NCBI GenBank assembly: GCA_021738345.1
Contig: JAIPCE010000005.1
Span: forward strand, 1 to 44,954
From: Rhodoferax sp.
GTDB lineage: Bacteria; Pseudomonadota; Gammaproteobacteria; Burkholderiales; Burkholderiaceae_C
Length of the DNA: 44,954 nucleotides
Direction: 5' to 3'
Under the pieces are notes generated by a model, which searched no databases, was not told the DNA's origin, and worked only from the letters and a program-made list of their open reading frames with translations. Positions within the stretch are counted from its first letter, which is position 1. Each line of letters begins with the position of its first letter. The position numbers and the translations under genes are program-made. This document shows, one piece after another, positions 42,975 to 44,954 of the stretch.

Positions 42975-44954
42975 CGCCAATACCCTTTGCCAGGCCAAAA
43001 TTTGAATCCCGAGTCGATCAACCTGCGGATCAGCGGTCGCGGTGGAGTCGTCGGGGCTTTGCTGAAATCGATCCAAATGATGCTATCTGTGCCCTCTTGA
43101 TCGAACTTGACCGTGGCTCCAAACACGGTGGCTGAGTCTAGAAGCTTCTGCACTAGGCCAGACACTGAATGGGGCCGCGCCGGAGGTTTGATCTGATCTG
43201 CGTCGAGGCTCGGTATCTCGACTGGGACAGGAGGCTTCTCACGAGCGTTTTTCCATGGTGGCACAACGGCGACGGCATTTACCAACTTTTGGAACAGGGT
43301 TTCATCCTCGCTTTCGCCGACTTTGGGACGTTCGGGCGGGTTGGGGTTGTTGTATCCACGCAGAAGTTTCACTTGCCGACTCGGATGTTGTAGTTTGCGA
43401 ATGGCTTCCACCTCGATCTGGCGGATTCGCTCACGGGTCAAATCAAGTTGTGCACCGATTTCCTCCAAGGTCAAGGCAACCGGCACGCCGATGCCAAACC
43501 GCATCCTAAGCACATGCTCGTCTTGAGTCTTGAGCGATCTGAGACATAAGTGAACCAGCTGTTCCGATTGTTGACCTGCTACGACATCCATAGGGTCCGG
43601 CGAGACGTATTCATCGCGCGCATCGGTAGCGATCATGGTGTCGATGTCGAGCTCGTGGATAGGCAGCGGCTCACCAGCGATTTGTAGGTAGGCCTCCACC
43701 TTGCGCAGGGGCAAGTCGGCGAGGTCGGAAATTTCGGCTGCTGTGGGGGCTCTGCTGTGGTCGGCTTCGAAGTTGCGCGAAACCTGCCCGATTCTTCGGA
43801 CCTTTTCATAAACATGAACGGGCAAGCGGATGGTTTTAGCCATGTCGGCAACGAATCGCGACACTTGCTGTCGAATCCACCAAGTTGCGTACGTGGAGAA
43901 CTTGAACCCCCTTCGCCAGTCGAAACGTTCGACACCCTTCAATAGGCCGATGTTCCCCTCTTGAAGCAGGTCGTCCAAGGGCATTCCGCTATACAAATAT
44001 TTCTTGGCGATGGAGTAGACCAGTTTCAGGTTCGCGACGGCCATGCGATCCCGTGCGGACCTGTATTCATCCATTGCACATTTGAACGTGCGCGCTGATT
44101 GTGGTTCAGCGATCCGGCCAGAATCAGCCAAGGCCAAAAGGTAGCAGCGCGACAAGCCCATCGCGCCAAGTGCCTCGCGCGAGGTTTTTAGTGTGGCACT
44201 ATTTGCTTTCGGCGGGTGGACGGTAGCCAAAAGGTGTTCCGCATTGGCGATGAACTCGGAAAGCTCGTTCTCCGGATTGTCGTCATCAGAGTCGTCCTGC
44301 GGCCCCGCGTCGCTTTCTGAATCAGCGGAGCCATCGACCTTGGAAGGTCGGAACTCGACTTGGTTGGATTCCAACTCGGAAGCGTCATCCCGCGTCCCGG
44401 ACGACATCCAGCGAAGTGGCTTCGTTCCTGCCCGGACCAACTGGGATGCTTCGAGGACGGCTTGGATTCCGGTGATGGACCCTGCCAGCGCATCTAGCGC
44501 GGCCTCGATGCCATGTTCCATCGCTTTTCCAATTGCGACTTCTTCATCGGCGGTCAGAATCGCGTCATATTGAAAAGCGCGAAGGTAGATGCGTATCGGG
44601 TCATTGCGGCGCGATTCCAATTCGTCAATATGGGCCAATGCATCGTCGACAGTTTGCTCTTCGTCGTGAGTTTCTCGGGGCTCGACATGCACCGTGAAGT
44701 TTTCGTGATGAGCGGAATATTCATGGCGCTCGTCGGTCTCCGCGCCCAGATCGTTGACGACCATGCGCAGCAGGGCCTCGGCGTCGGTGTTGGGCGTTTG
44801 GTCATCGTCGCGCGTTAGGTCTTCTATGGCCTGGTTCGGAACGCTGCCTTCGCGCAGTGCGCGAAGCAACAGTAAGCGCAAGCGACCGCGTGCTTCGGCA
44901 TCATCTGCCTTGGGTAGAGGCGATGCACGCTCGGGCAAGAAGGCCTCGAAGTCG
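42971..44954 (-). CDS. Sigma-70 family factor with C-terminal extension, 5' end outside window
   Basis: Group 1/2-like sigma factor, first visible gene of the defence operon. No ATG is in the visible part: codons for DFEAFLPERAS run to the edge, so the N-terminus is missing; a TTG at 44938 is probably internal. Regions: an acidic N-terminal part; region 1.2 (DPIRIYLRAFQYDAILTADEE), an acidic nonconserved region with DSDDDNPENE; region 2 (ANLKLVYSIAKKYLYSGMPL, then FKFSTYATWWIRQ), region 3 (IRLPVHVYEKVRRIG) and region 4 (LTLEEIGAQLDLTRERIRQI). After region 4 come about 135 extra residues ending in LIRRLIDSGFKFWPGKGYWR, which RpoD does not have. Its stop overlaps the GHKL start by 4 bases, so it is part of the same message. 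Confidence 0.9.
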   Translation of the reverse strand, partial: DFEAFLPERASPLPKADDAEARGRLRLLLLRALREGSVPNQAIEDLTRDDDQTPNTDAEALLRMVVNDLGAETDERHEYSAHHENFTVHVEPRETHDEEQTVDDALAHIDELESRRNDPIRIYLRAFQYDAILTADEEVAIGKAMEHGIEAALDALAGSITGIQAVLEASQLVRAGTKPLRWMSSGTRDDASELESNQVEFRPSKVDGSADSESDAGPQDDSDDDNPENELSEFIANAEHLLATVHPPKANSATLKTSREALGAMGLSRCYLLALADSGRIAEPQSARTFKCAMDEYRSARDRMAVANLKLVYSIAKKYLYSGMPLDDLLQEGNIGLLKGVERFDWRRGFKFSTYATWWIRQQVSRFVADMAKTIRLPVHVYEKVRRIGQVSRNFEADHSRAPTAAEISDLADLPLRKVEAYLQIAGEPLPIHELDIDTMIATDARDEYVSPDPMDVVAGQQSEQLVHLCLRSLKTQDEHVLRMRFGIGVPVALTLEEIGAQLDLTRERIRQIEVEAIRKLQHPSRQVKLLRGYNNPNPPERPKVGESEDETLFQKLVNAVAVVPPWKNAREKPPVPVEIPSLDADQIKPPARPHSVSGLVQKLLDSATVFGATVKFDQEGTDSIIWIDFSKAPTTPPRPLIRRLIDSGFKFWPGKGYWR

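Overview
The window is a GC-rich chromosomal segment from a betaproteobacterium, most likely of the Comamonadaceae (Rhodoferax/Polaromonas/Comamonas type). I base this on the phenol cluster, whose gene order and regulators resemble the Comamonas aph/phc genes, and on the general codon style; this is family recognition, not a database result. No rRNA, tRNA or CRISPR array was found.

Layout. (1) 1-4350: an OmpW-type porin, a NicO/RcnA nickel-cobalt exporter with a His-Asp repeat, a type I 3-dehydroquinate dehydratase, and several decayed fragments (antitoxin, HMG-CoA lyase). (2) 4375-19387: a complete phenol degradation locus. Two regulators (GntR/FCD type and DmpR/AphR type) are divergent from a long operon encoding the six-part phenol hydroxylase (dmpKLMNOP), ferredoxin dmpQ, catechol 2,3-dioxygenase dmpB, a GlcG-like protein, and the meta-cleavage enzymes dmpC, E, F, G, H, I. 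Activator sites and a -24/-12 promoter can be seen. The hydrolase dmpD is absent, so ring-cleavage product is handled by the dehydrogenase/tautomerase/decarboxylase branch. A chemoreceptor gene converges on the operon. (3) 21154-27827: a purine (urate/allantoin) catabolic cluster with its own GntR regulator, allantoinase PuuE, an OHCU decarboxylase-allantoate amidohydrolase fusion, an M20 amidohydrolase and an NCS2 permease. One TGTATACA palindrome lies upstream of the regulator and two lie upstream of the permease, suggesting a shared operator. (4) 27869-29863: a pyridoxamine-oxidase-like flavoprotein and an RsgA-type GTPase with a long leader containing a 13-codon peptide and hairpins.

(5) 29864-33700: a mosaic of mobile and toxin-antitoxin pieces (mobile mystery protein A, a truncated Fic protein, a PemK-like TA pair, an XRE antitoxin, a possible group II intron tail). 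Part of it is bracketed by a perfect 52-bp direct repeat of the rsgA 3' end, which looks like an integration scar. (6) 33701-44954: a predicted defence operon. Reading leftward from the window edge: a sigma-70 factor with a C-terminal extension, a GHKL (MutL/MORC-like) ATPase, a Z1 SF2 ATPase, a PD-(D/E)XK protein (DUF4420), an AIPR protein and a Vsr endonuclease, with a convergent C5-cytosine methyltransferase. Three of the first four junctions are 4-bp ATGA-type or similar minimal overlaps, so the set is almost certainly co-transcribed.

The GHKL-Z1-nuclease-AIPR-methylase combination matches a restriction-modification class predicted from genome context (Iyer and colleagues, 2008, on MutL/MORC ATPases in R-M systems). 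The sigma factor as first gene is the part I cannot match to a described mechanism and is the most interesting feature of the window.
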